Source: Bacteroidota bacterium
GTDB taxonomy: Bacteria > Bacteroidota > Bacteroidia > B-17B0 > Aurantibacillaceae
Assembly (NCBI GenBank): GCA_030684395.1
Contig: JAUXTT010000017.1
Span: 558,001-622,000, forward strand
Reading direction: 5' to 3'
Length of the DNA stretch: 64,000 bases
Shown in pieces: positions 56,352 through 64,000 of the stretch. Numbering within the stretch: position 1 is the stretch's first letter; each line of letters opens with the position of its first letter. Under the pieces are notes generated by a model. That model was not told the DNA's origin. It ran no database searches and was given only the letters and a program-made list of their open reading frames with translations. A program made the position numbers and the translations under genes.

Positions 56352-56595
56352 AAAACGTTTTTTGTAACTACAAGAATATATAAGGCTAAATTAACGATAA
56401 CGTTGAAGAGCGCTTAATAGAAGCTTTATTTGTTTCGTTTTTTAGTAAGAAATTTGATTTTTAGTTTAATTAGTAAGAAGTTTCTTGCCTAAAGCTAAAA
56501 AAGCTAGTATTAAAAAACACGGCAATGAACGTTGATAATATGCATTGCTTAAATTGAGCGTTAATTTATTTTAGCCTATTAGATGTTTTTCCTTG

Positions 56596-56603
56596 TACAT
56601 TTG
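56596..56603 (+). promoter_or_regulatory. -7 promoter element (TACATTTG) before the sigma-54 regulator
   Basis: TACATTTG matches TAnnTTTG and lies downstream of the ATG at 56583 but 9 nt upstream of the TTG at 56613. This argues that translation starts at the TTG. Confidence 0.5.
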
Positions 56604-56612
56604 CGGAGTAAT

Positions 56613-57965
56613 TTGTCAACAAGCAAAACCATATTGATCATTGATGACGAAGAAAAACTTCGCCAACTCCTTTCCAGAATTATAGGTTTGGAAGGCTTTA
56701 CTGTTTTTCAGGCAGCTGATTTGAAAACTGCCCTGAAAACACTGGAGCAGGAAAAGAGTATTGACATCATTCTTACAGATGTGAAATTACCTGATGGAAA
56801 CGGAATAGAGCAATTGGAAAAACTGCGAACTATCTCTCCAATGAGTGAGGTAATTGTAATGACTGCATTCGGAACCATTCACGATGGCGTGTTGGCAATG
56901 AAACACGGGGCCTTCGATTATTTTACGAAAGGCGATGATAACGAACAAATAGTACCGGCCATAAACAGGGCTTTCGAAAAGGTAAAACTTCAAAAAAGAA
57001 TTTTAGACCTTGAAAAGAAGCTGGAAGAAAAACACGGCTTCGAAACCATTTTAGGAAATTCGGAAGCAATAAAGAATGCTATTCACCTTGCAAAAAAAGT
57101 AGCGCCAACAGATTCAAGCGTTTTGTTGGAGGGCGAAACAGGAGTTGGAAAGGAATTGTTTGCTCAGGCTTTGCATTATGGTGGTTCCAGAAAAAACAAA
57201 CCGTTTGTTGCAGTTAATTGCAGCGCTTTTGCAAAGGATCTTTTAGAAAGCGAACTGTTCGGGCATAAAAAGGGAGCTTTTACAGGAGCGGTTTCCGATA
57301 AGAAGGGTTTATTTGAAGAAGCAAACGAAGGAACTATCTTTTTGGATGAAATGGGAGAGATGAACCTCGACCTTCAGGCAAAATTGCTTCGTGTATTGGA
57401 GTCTCAAAGCTTTATTAAAGTTGGCGACACTAAACCAACAAAAGTAAATGTTCGTGTGATTGCAGCAACAAACCGCGATCTCAAGAAAGAAACAGAAAAG
57501 GAACATTTTCGTTTAGATCTGTATTATCGTTTGGCCACGTTTAAAATTAAGATCCCATCACTCAGAGAGCGGAAAGAAGATATTGAGGAATTGGCAAAAC
57601 ATTTTGTAAGTGTTTATTCAGCCAAGCTAAAAAAACGCATTACCCATATCGATAAAGACTTTTTGAAACAACTCCGCAAAAACGAATGGAAAGGAAACAT
57701 TCGTGAACTAAAGAATTGTATTGAAAGATCTGTGATATTAGCAGATGGAAACGAGCTTACATCTGATCTCTTGCCGATAGAAATTCTGAATAACGAATCT
57801 GTAGGAGTCGATAATTCTATTACCAGTTTAGCAAACATGGAAAAGATCCACATTCAAAAAATATTGAGTTTTGCTAAAGGGAACAAAACTAAAGCAGCAG
57901 ATTTACTAGGAATTGGCCTTACCACTTTATACCGTAAGATGGAAGAGTACGGTATAGGGAAATAA
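56613..57965 (+). CDS. Sigma-54-dependent response regulator (NtrC family), likely regulator of the kdp operon
   Basis: It has 450 residues from the TTG at 56613; an ATG at 56583 would add ten non-conserved residues and lies upstream of the promoter-like TACATTTG. A receiver domain (about 1-120) has IDDEEKLRQLL, the phospho-acceptor in DIILTDVKLPDGNG and VMTAFGT. The AAA+ domain (about 135-370) has Walker A GETGVGKELFAQ, the sigma-54 contact loop GAFTGA and Walker B GTIFLDEMGEM. A C-terminal Fis-type helix-turn-helix ends GNKTKAADLLGIGLTTLYRK. Its terminator is followed by the Kdp operon in the same direction; a cognate kinase would be expected downstream, beyond the window. Confidence 0.9.
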   Translation: MSTSKTILIIDDEEKLRQLLSRIIGLEGFTVFQAADLKTALKTLEQEKSIDIILTDVKLPDGNGIEQLEKLRTISPMSEVIVMTAFGTIHDGVLAMKHGAFDYFTKGDDNEQIVPAINRAFEKVKLQKRILDLEKKLEEKHGFETILGNSEAIKNAIHLAKKVAPTDSSVLLEGETGVGKELFAQALHYGGSRKNKPFVAVNCSAFAKDLLESELFGHKKGAFTGAVSDKKGLFEEANEGTIFLDEMGEMNLDLQAKLLRVLESQSFIKVGDTKPTKVNVRVIAATNRDLKKETEKEHFRLDLYYRLATFKIKIPSLRERKEDIEELAKHFVSVYSAKLKKRITHIDKDFLKQLRKNEWKGNIRELKNCIERSVILADGNELTSDLLPIEILNNESVGVDNSITSLANMEKIHIQKILSFAKGNKTKAADLLGIGLTTLYRKMEEYGIGK

Positions 57966-57984
57966 TATCACTTTTTCATTTTGG

Positions 57985-58018
57985 AAAACCCTTTCATTTT
58001 GGAAGGGTTTTGTTTTTT
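57985..58018 (+). terminator. Rho-independent terminator after the sigma-54 regulator
   Basis: AAAACCCTT, loop TCATTTTGG, then AAGGGTTTT (9-bp perfect stem), followed by GTTTTTT. The left arm also resembles the intergenic GAAAACCCT motif. Confidence 0.8.
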
Positions 58019-58131
58019 GCACAAACCACAGAAAACTTCTGAAACGCCTGATAATCGTAGTAATCTGTAATGAAGATGAAAGCCTTTCCTAAAGGAATAA
58101 GATTTGGTATGCCCGAAGAAAAATACAGGTC

Positions 58132-58698
58132 ATGAAAAAGCTAATTGCAATCATCTCTATTCTCTTTTTTTCGGGAATTACAGTTATTAAAGCTCAGGAA
58201 CACCATAGAGGAATTTACCGGAGTGCAGAAGACTTTGTTTCGAGAAAACTCAGTCATGGGTCTAAGCACACACATATAAAACTTCACGAGGTTTTTAAAA
58301 AGGATATTATCGAAGTAAAACACAACGATAGTAATTACGTTTATAAAAAACAAGAGGTTTTTGGTTATAAGGAAAACACCGGAGAAGAGTTTAGAATTCA
58401 TGATTATAAATTTTATCAAATTCTAAATCCCACTGAAAAAATTCTGATTTATAAAATACCACATGGTATACCTCAAAAAGGACAAGCTCAGGCCTACTCT
58501 TATTTTTTCAGTAAAAGTGCCTCGTCTTCAATTCTGCCACTTACACTTAAGGAGATAGAGAATCAATTTGCCGGTAACGTAAAATTTGATGAGTTTATAG
58601 AAACACATTTTAAAAGTGATGGCGATCTCTTAGAATATGATAACATTCATAAAATGTACAAACTAAATCGCCTGTATGAACTAAGTATAATGGACTAA
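58132..58698 (+). CDS. Hypothetical secreted protein at the head of the kdp operon
   Basis: This 188-residue protein has a signal peptide (LIAIISILFFSGITVIKAQ, residues 3-21). The mature part is basic and mostly alpha/beta, without membrane segments or known motifs; it includes HHRGIYRSAEDFVSRKLSH, VFGYKENTGEEFRIHDYKFY and NPTEKILIYKIPHGIPQ. No family was recognised with confidence. It is 10 nt upstream of the small membrane ORF that precedes kdpF, so it is probably co-transcribed with kdpFABC and may act in the periplasm when K+ is low. That role is inference from position. Confidence 0.65.
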   Translation: MKKLIAIISILFFSGITVIKAQEHHRGIYRSAEDFVSRKLSHGSKHTHIKLHEVFKKDIIEVKHNDSNYVYKKQEVFGYKENTGEEFRIHDYKFYQILNPTEKILIYKIPHGIPQKGQAQAYSYFFSKSASSSILPLTLKEIENQFAGNVKFDEFIETHFKSDGDLLEYDNIHKMYKLNRLYELSIMD

Positions 58699-58708
58699 AA
58701 CAAGCATC

Positions 58709-58801
58709 ATGGAAACTTTAATGATAATAGTATTAGCAACAGCAACAATTAGTTGTTTCTGGTTGATGAGAAAGAGTATAGATTTTTTCGAAAACATTTA
58801 A
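58709..58801 (+). CDS. Very small membrane protein before KdpF
   Basis: A 30-residue frame starts at ATG 58709 and ends at TAA 58799-58801. It encodes METLMIIVLATATISCFWLM and then RKSIDFFENI: one membrane helix followed by a short amphipathic, charged tail. It sits 10 nt after the preceding gene and 12 nt before kdpF, in operon spacing and with a size like KdpF. I believe similar short ORFs occur before kdpF in other Bacteroidota kdp operons, but I could not check this here. It could be an additional small subunit of the Kdp complex. Confidence 0.5.
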   Translation: METLMIIVLATATISCFWLMRKSIDFFENI

Positions 58802-58813
58802 ACACGTAAGATC

Positions 58814-58891
58814 ATGATAGCATTATTGATATTGGCAATTGTGGTATTTGTTTACCTCGTTTACGTACTCTTAAAACCTGAAAAATTTTGA
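58814..58891 (+). CDS. kdpF: KdpF, small stabilising subunit of the K+-transporting ATPase
   Basis: A 25-residue frame starts at ATG 58814 and ends at TGA 58889-58891. It encodes MIALLILAIVVFVYLVYVLL followed by KPEKF. A single helix ending in YxLxxPEKF is the signature of KdpF, which helps hold the KdpABC complex together in the inner membrane. It is 37 nt upstream of kdpA, in the normal F-A-B-C order. Confidence 0.9.
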   Translation: MIALLILAIVVFVYLVYVLLKPEKF

Positions 58892-58928
58892 GCTGTAAAA
58901 AAATTCAAACTGAAATAAAACAGAAACC

Positions 58929-60626
58929 ATGAACACAGAATTAGCAGGAGTTATCGCCACCTTTTTACTAACCGTGGTTTTAGCCATCCCACTCGGGAAA
59001 TACATAGCTAAAGTTTTTAGCGGAGAAAAAACTTTATTGGATTTTTTGGCTCCGGTAGAACGATTTATTTTTCGCATATGTGGCATTGATGTCAATAAGC
59101 AAATGACCTGGAAACAACATTTACTGGCTTTGCTTGCAATTAACATGCTTTGGTTTGTATATGCATTTGTAATGCTCCTTACACAGGGAAGTTTGTTTTT
59201 AAACCCGGATGGAAATCCATCCATGTCGCCTGATCTTAGTTTTAACACAGCAATTAGTTTTTTGGTGAACTGCAACCTGCAGCATTACTCAGGTGAAACA
59301 GGTTTAACATACTTAACTCAACTGGGTGTTATTACTTTTTTACAATTTGTATCTGCAGCAACAGGTATTGCCGCTTTAGTAGTGGTGTTTAATACCATGC
59401 GCGAACAAAGTAAAGACGGACTTGGAAATTTTTTCGACATTTTTCTCAAATCCCTCACCCGGATCTTAATTCCTATAAGTATTGTTATTGCAACATTATT
59501 GGTAATTAGCGGAACACCCTCATCATTTGATGGGAAAGACATTGTTAGAACACTGGAAGGAGAGACTGTTCAGGTATCGCGTGGACCAGCTGCCGGAATG
59601 ATTGCTATTAAACATTTAGGAACAAACGGAGGTGGTTGGTTTGGGGTTAACTCCGCACATCCACTTGAGAATCCGAACTACTTTACCAATGTGGTTGAAA
59701 TGATTTCACAGGTGTTACTTCCAATTGCCTTGATTTTTGCAATGGGTTATTATATTAAACGTAAAAAGTTAGCATATGTAATTTTTGGTGTGATGACTTT
59801 TGGTATGTTGATGTTTTTAATTCCAACCATGATAGCAGAAACAAATGGAAATCCGGCCATTGCAAAAATGGGCATTGATCAAAGTCTGGGAAGCATGGAA
59901 GGGAAAGAGGTTCGTTTTGGTTCACAAGCTTCTGCGTATTGGAGTATAGTAACCACTGTTATTTCAACGGGCTCGGTAAATTCTATGCACGACAGTTCCA
60001 TGCCAGTTTCAAACACCATGCAGTTATTAGGAATGATGACCAATGCTTTTTACGGAGGCTGTGGAGTAGGAATATTAAACTACTACATCTTTATGATCAT
60101 AGCTGTTTTTATTTCGGGTTTAATGGTAGGAAGAACACCTGAATTTTTGGGAAGAAAAATAGAAGCGCGTGAAATGAAAATTGCAACCATCATTGCATTA
60201 CTACATCCCTTTCTGATTTTAGTTGGAACAGCGTTTTCATCTTATGTATTTACAAAAGATACTTCAGTAGGATGGTTGAATAACCCCGGTTATCACGGGT
60301 ATTCGGAAATGTTATATGAATACACATCGGCGGCTGCAAACAACGGCAGCGGTATGGAAGGTCTTGGAGATAACAATTGGTTTTGGAACATAAGTACAGG
60401 ATTTGTTCTGATACTCGGAAGATTTCTTCCAATTATTGGCCCGGTAGCCATTGCAGGAATTTTAGCAAACAAAAAAATTATTCCCGAATCAGCAGGAACG
60501 CTTCGTACCGACACAGGAATATTTGGTGTAATGACTTATGCAGTAATAATGATATTGGCAGCTTTGGCATTTTTTCCGGCACTGGTTCTCGGACCATTGT
60601 CAGAGTATTTCACATTATACAATTAA
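58929..60626 (+). CDS. kdpA: Potassium-transporting ATPase subunit A (K+ channel-like subunit)
   Basis: This 565-residue inner-membrane protein has about ten helices. It binds and conducts K+ into the KdpFABC complex. The selectivity-filter-like loops are visible: [20 protein letters not shown] (about residue 117), [20 protein letters not shown] (about 234), [16 protein letters not shown] (about 375) and [20 protein letters not shown] (about 470). Length and order are normal. kdpB follows after 13 nt. Confidence 0.96.
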   Translation: MNTELAGVIATFLLTVVLAIPLGKYIAKVFSGEKTLLDFLAPVERFIFRICGIDVNKQMTWKQHLLALLAINMLWFVYAFVMLLTQGSLFLNPDGNPSMSPDLSFNTAISFLVNCNLQHYSGETGLTYLTQLGVITFLQFVSAATGIAALVVVFNTMREQSKDGLGNFFDIFLKSLTRILIPISIVIATLLVISGTPSSFDGKDIVRTLEGETVQVSRGPAAGMIAIKHLGTNGGGWFGVNSAHPLENPNYFTNVVEMISQVLLPIALIFAMGYYIKRKKLAYVIFGVMTFGMLMFLIPTMIAETNGNPAIAKMGIDQSLGSMEGKEVRFGSQASAYWSIVTTVISTGSVNSMHDSSMPVSNTMQLLGMMTNAFYGGCGVGILNYYIFMIIAVFISGLMVGRTPEFLGRKIEAREMKIATIIALLHPFLILVGTAFSSYVFTKDTSVGWLNNPGYHGYSEMLYEYTSAAANNGSGMEGLGDNNWFWNISTGFVLILGRFLPIIGPVAIAGILANKKIIPESAGTLRTDTGIFGVMTYAVIMILAALAFFPALVLGPLSEYFTLYN

Positions 60627-60639
60627 GAGATTAGAAATT

Positions 60640-62745
60640 ATGAGCAGTAAAGAAAACAAATCCTTGTTTCAGAAAGACCTTATCGTAGAGGCTTTGAAAC
60701 AAGCATTCATTAAGCTTCACCCGAAGACAATGATTAAAAACCCGGTGATGTTTACTGTGGAAATAGGAACATTTGTAATGTTGATTGTGTGTGCAAGTGT
60801 TATGTTTAATAACGATGGCACACAGGGAAGTCTTGTGTATAATTTGTTTGTATTCGCTGTATTATTTCTTACGCTGCTCTTCGCCAATTTTGCAGAAGCT
60901 ATTGCAGAAGCAAGAGGGAAAGCACAGGCAGAGTCATTAAGAAAAACACGCGAAGAAACTCCGGCTAAATTGATAGCACCGGTAGGAGAATTATATGTAA
61001 ACGAAGTACAGATGATAAGCTCATCACAACTGAAAAAGGGCGATGTGTTTTTGTGCGAAACCGGCGACATTATTCCTACCGATGGTGAAATTATTGAAGG
61101 TCTTGCAACTATTGATGAATCGGCCATCACAGGAGAGTCAGCTCCCGTAATTCGTGAATCAGGTGGAGATAAATCAAGCGTTACCGGCGGAACAAAAGTA
61201 CTGAGCGATAAAATTAAAGTACGGGTAACTTCAGAACCCGGCGAATCTTTTTTGGATAAAATGATTGCTTTGGTGGAAGGAGCGAGCAGGCAAAAAACAC
61301 CAAACGAAATTGCTTTAACCATTTTGTTGGCAGGATTTACATTGGTCTTCATCATTGTTTGTGTAACGTTAAAACCATTTGCAGACTACGCTAAAGCACC
61401 GATTACAATCGCAGCATTGATCTCTTTGTTTGTGTGTTTGATCCCAACAACAATAGGAGGCCTGCTTTCTGCAATTGGTATTGCCGGAATGGACAGAGCA
61501 TTAAGAGCAAACGTTATTACCAAATCGGGTAAAGCCGTTGAAACAGCAGGCGACATTGATGTATTGTTGTTGGATAAAACAGGCACTATCACTATTGGAA
61601 ACCGTAAGGCAACAAAGTTTTATCCTGCTACTGGAATAAGCGAAGAACAATTAATTGAAGTAAGTATTCTTAGTGCAATTTCTGATGAAACACCCGAAGG
61701 GAAATCTATTGTTGAGCTGGGAGAGCAAAGGTTTTCAGATAAGGAAGAAAAATTTAAAAGTCCGAAATGGATCAAAGATCTGAAAGGAAATCTTAAGGAA
61801 CAAAGTGAAACGTTTCATGTGTTTCGTTTTACTGCCGAAACAAGATGCAGTGGAATAGATATTGGAGATAATAAACGTATTCGCAAAGGAGCTACCGATT
61901 CCATCAGAAAAATTGTTGAAACTGCAGGTAACAGTTTTCCTCGCGAACTCGAAATGGTTGTAAAACAAATCTCTTCTGCGGGCGGAACACCTTTGGTTGT
62001 TTGCGAAAATGAAAAAGCCATTGGTGTAATTGAATTGCAGGATATTATCAAGCCCGGGATAAAAGAACGTTTCGACCGCCTTCGTAAGATGGGTGTAAAA
62101 ACAGTAATGGTTACCGGAGATAATCCCTTAACAGCAAAATACATTGCAGAGAAAGCCGGTGTAGATGATTATATAGCTGAGGCCAAGCCCGAGGATAAAA
62201 TGAACTATATCAAAAAGGAACAGCAGAGCGGAAAGCTGGTGGCGATGATGGGCGACGGAACCAACGATGCGCCGGCACTTGCTCAAGCCGACGTTGGCGT
62301 GGCCATGAACAGTGGAACACAAGCGGCAAAAGAGGCAGGTAACATGGTTGATCTGGATAACGATCCAACAAAACTAATTGAGATTGTTGAAATTGGAAAA
62401 CAACTTTTAATTACAAGAGGAACACTTACTACATTCTCTATTGCAAACGATGTGGCAAAATACTTTGCAATTGTACCTGCTTTATTTATTACATCTATTC
62501 CTGCTCTTCAGGGATTGAACATAATGAATTTAAAAAGTCCGGAGAGCGCCGTTTTATCGGCAGTTATTTTTAACGCGATCATTATTCCGATACTCATTCC
62601 TTTGGCGCTTCGCGGGGTAGAGTATAAACCAATTGGTGCAAGCGCATTGCTAAGAAGAAATTTATTGATCTATGGATTGGGAGGAGTAATTGTTCCCTTC
62701 ATAGGAATCAAATTAATAGACATGTTAGTAGGATTATTTTTTTAA
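60640..62745 (+). CDS. kdpB: Potassium-transporting ATPase ATP-binding subunit B
   Basis: This 701-residue P-type ATPase powers high-affinity K+ uptake. It has the actuator motif [20 protein letters not shown] (about residue 160), the membrane motif [20 protein letters not shown] (about residue 270), the phosphorylated Asp in [15 protein letters not shown] (about residue 310), and the hinge [20 protein letters not shown] (about residue 535). All are intact, so the pump should be active. It lies between kdpA and kdpC in the usual order; 62 nt separate it from kdpC. Confidence 0.97.
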   Translation: MSSKENKSLFQKDLIVEALKQAFIKLHPKTMIKNPVMFTVEIGTFVMLIVCASVMFNNDGTQGSLVYNLFVFAVLFLTLLFANFAEAIAEARGKAQAESLRKTREETPAKLIAPVGELYVNEVQMISSSQLKKGDVFLCETGDIIPTDGEIIEGLATIDESAITGESAPVIRESGGDKSSVTGGTKVLSDKIKVRVTSEPGESFLDKMIALVEGASRQKTPNEIALTILLAGFTLVFIIVCVTLKPFADYAKAPITIAALISLFVCLIPTTIGGLLSAIGIAGMDRALRANVITKSGKAVETAGDIDVLLLDKTGTITIGNRKATKFYPATGISEEQLIEVSILSAISDETPEGKSIVELGEQRFSDKEEKFKSPKWIKDLKGNLKEQSETFHVFRFTAETRCSGIDIGDNKRIRKGATDSIRKIVETAGNSFPRELEMVVKQISSAGGTPLVVCENEKAIGVIELQDIIKPGIKERFDRLRKMGVKTVMVTGDNPLTAKYIAEKAGVDDYIAEAKPEDKMNYIKKEQQSGKLVAMMGDGTNDAPALAQADVGVAMNSGTQAAKEAGNMVDLDNDPTKLIEIVEIGKQLLITRGTLTTFSIANDVAKYFAIVPALFITSIPALQGLNIMNLKSPESAVLSAVIFNAIIIPILIPLALRGVEYKPIGASALLRRNLLIYGLGGVIVPFIGIKLIDMLVGLFF

Positions 62746-62807
62746 AACACCACGAGGTAGCATTGATACAATTAAGAAATAATTAATCATCAAATCAATA
62801 AACTGAA

Positions 62808-63368
62808 ATGAGAACATATATTTTACCATCGTTAAAATTGACACTTGTGTTAATCATAGTTTGTTCAGTTTTGTATCCGTTGCTTATATCAGCAATAGGG
62901 AAATTTACCCATGATGATGGAGCAGGAGTGAAGGCTTATGAACACGGTTTAGTTGTTGGCTATGAAAACGTAGGGCAGAAATTTATAGCTGATACTTATT
63001 TTCAAGGAAGACCATCTGCTGTTGATTATAACGCAGCGGGTTCTGCAGGCTCCAATAAAGGACCATCCAATCCTGACTACTTAAAAATTGTTCAGGAAAG
63101 AATAGATACTTTTTTGATTCACAATCCGGGAATAAAAAAATCAGAGATTCCTAGTGATTTAGTTACAGCAAGTGGAAGTGGTTTAGATCCTCACATTTCT
63201 ATTCAAGCTGCAAAAGTACAGGTTCCGCGTATTGCTAAGTTGAGAAACAGAACCGAGAAAGAAATATATCAACTTATTGATAAAGTAAAAGAAGAACCAA
63301 TGCTGAGTGTTTTTGGCCCGGAAAGAATTAATGTGTTGAAATTAAACATTGCATTGAATACACTTTAA
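62808..63368 (+). CDS. kdpC: Potassium-transporting ATPase subunit C
   Basis: This 186-residue protein has one N-terminal membrane helix (LKLTLVLIIVCSVLYPLLIS) and an extracytoplasmic domain that helps K+ entry and complex assembly. Family motifs are FIADTYFQGRPSAVDYNAAG, SAGSNKGPSNPDYLKIVQER, LVTASGSGLDPHISIQAAKV and QVPRIAKLRN. It is complete. A weak hairpin (CTTCC-ATTTC-GGAAG, 63390-63404) lies just after the stop. A porin-like gene follows after 154 nt and is probably part of the same regulon. Confidence 0.95.
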   Translation: MRTYILPSLKLTLVLIIVCSVLYPLLISAIGKFTHDDGAGVKAYEHGLVVGYENVGQKFIADTYFQGRPSAVDYNAAGSAGSNKGPSNPDYLKIVQERIDTFLIHNPGIKKSEIPSDLVTASGSGLDPHISIQAAKVQVPRIAKLRNRTEKEIYQLIDKVKEEPMLSVFGPERINVLKLNIALNTL

Positions 63369-63522
63369 GTTTCCGTTTTGAAAAAGCCTTCCATTTCGGA
63401 AGACCAATAAAAATAGTATTTGGAAACAGAAAATCATATCACACTGAATAACAATAAATAATAAAAACAATAATAAATGGCATCAGTATAGTATATGCTA
63501 TGCCGAGAAAAAAAATAAGATT

Positions 63523-64000
63523 ATGAAAACAAAATTACTAAGCGCAGCTCTTCTTGTTTATGCATCGACAGCATTTGCACAAACCGATTCTATCGTTTCA
63601 CAAAGGGATTCCACGGAATATGAAAAAAAATCGGAGGGGAGTGTTCCTTTTGCCTGGGGTGATTTTACCTGGCTACAAGGAGGAGAAAGAATGAAAAAAC
63701 AAGCTCTGGATTCTAAGTACTTCACAGGTGATGTAACCCTTGATGTGGATTATAATTATCATTTCGCCGATCCGATTGATCACACACAAACGGGTTCAAC
63801 CGCTTCCTTCCGAACAAATGAGTTAGCCCTTACCTACGTTGAAGCAGGTGGTGATTTTCATGATCCCGCAACTGGTGCACGTGGTCGTTTGATGTTACAG
63901 TTTGGGACCAGGGCAGTAGGTGTTCCGCGTAATGATAATACCGGTCTTCGTGGACAGTTCGATTTGTATAATTCACTTCGTTATGTAACGGAAGGTTATG
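63523..64000 (+). CDS. Outer-membrane beta-barrel porin-like protein (3' partial)
   Basis: The frame starts at ATG 63523 and runs off the window. It has a signal peptide (MKTKLLSAALLVYASTAFAQ), an acidic linker (QTDSIVSQRDSTEYEKKSEG) and then FAWGDFTWLQGGERMKKQAL, TLDVDYNYHFADPIDHTQ, NELALTYVEAGGDF and GRLMLQFGTRAVGVPRND. These are alternating strands typical of the Bacteroidota beta-barrel porins often found with kdp genes. It may let K+ cross the outer membrane. The spacing to kdpC (154 nt) suggests either the same transcript or its own promoter. The last residues seen are RYVTEGY. Confidence 0.75.
   Translation, partial: MKTKLLSAALLVYASTAFAQTDSIVSQRDSTEYEKKSEGSVPFAWGDFTWLQGGERMKKQALDSKYFTGDVTLDVDYNYHFADPIDHTQTGSTASFRTNELALTYVEAGGDFHDPATGARGRLMLQFGTRAVGVPRNDNTGLRGQFDLYNSLRYVTEGY

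Overview
The window looks like chromosomal DNA of a free-living member of the Bacteroidota. The evidence is type IX secretion sorting domains (type A and the gliding-associated type B), a PorP/SprF protein, PD40/OmpA-type envelope proteins, MORN-repeat proteins, and promoters of the Bacteroidota type (TAnnTTTG near -7) that often sit only a few bases upstream of the start codon. Shine-Dalgarno sequences are rare. The DNA is AT-rich, with no tRNA, rRNA, insertion sequence or CRISPR array that I could recognise.

Layout. (1) 1-6.9 kb (+): a tight operon for envelope glycan assembly: an FAD oxidoreductase cut by the window edge, two GT-C membrane glycosyltransferases, a UbiA-type polyprenyl-phosphate transferase, a methyltransferase and a HAD phosphatase. 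(2) 7-9.7 kb (+): decaying DNA around one intact acyltransferase: a secreted T9SS cargo gene broken by one TGA codon, and an MBOAT acyltransferase broken by two frameshifts and joined to the tail of another gene. (3) 9.7-15.7 kb (-): a GT-C-like membrane protein, a GH16-like lipoprotein, an O-antigen ligase-like protein and trmB. (4) 15.8-35.7 kb: radA, then a surface and secretion block: a PD40 protein, a 2648-residue adhesin-like type B cargo, its PorP/SprF partner, an OmpA/PD40 protein, and on the opposite strand a 1555-residue type A cargo. (5) 36-45.3 kb: rpiB, an AT-rich gap, nadA, a MORN-repeat protein, a kinase with about ten PAS domains and its LytTR response regulator. (6) 45.4-51.4 kb: a small lipoprotein, mnmG, a CHAP amidase and a methyltransferase, with six parS-like sites inside 2.2 kb, followed by 1.7 kb without a gene. 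This looks like the origin-proximal centromere. (7) 51.4-56.4 kb: a DtxR-family regulator, a VOC protein, a homologue of the Leptospira protein LipL32, a possible truncated outer-membrane gene and an OmpA/PD40 lipoprotein. (8) 56.6-64 kb (+): a sigma-54 response regulator followed by a Kdp potassium-uptake operon with two very small membrane proteins (one is KdpF), kdpA, kdpB, kdpC and a porin-like protein cut by the window end.

How the genes work together: regions 1-3 probably make and export a lipid-linked surface glycan. Region 4 supplies T9SS cargo and its outer-membrane/periplasmic partners. Region 5 carries a sensory phosphorelay. Region 8 is a self-contained high-affinity K+ uptake system with its likely regulator.

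The observations most worth following up are the LipL32 homologue, the parS cluster beside a gene-free region, a ~40-residue 'W...KA...EE...DA' tail shared by three unrelated glycan-locus sequences, a GT39 enzyme with a beta-trefoil-like tail, the extra small Kdp peptide, and the recently broken genes at 7-9.7 kb.
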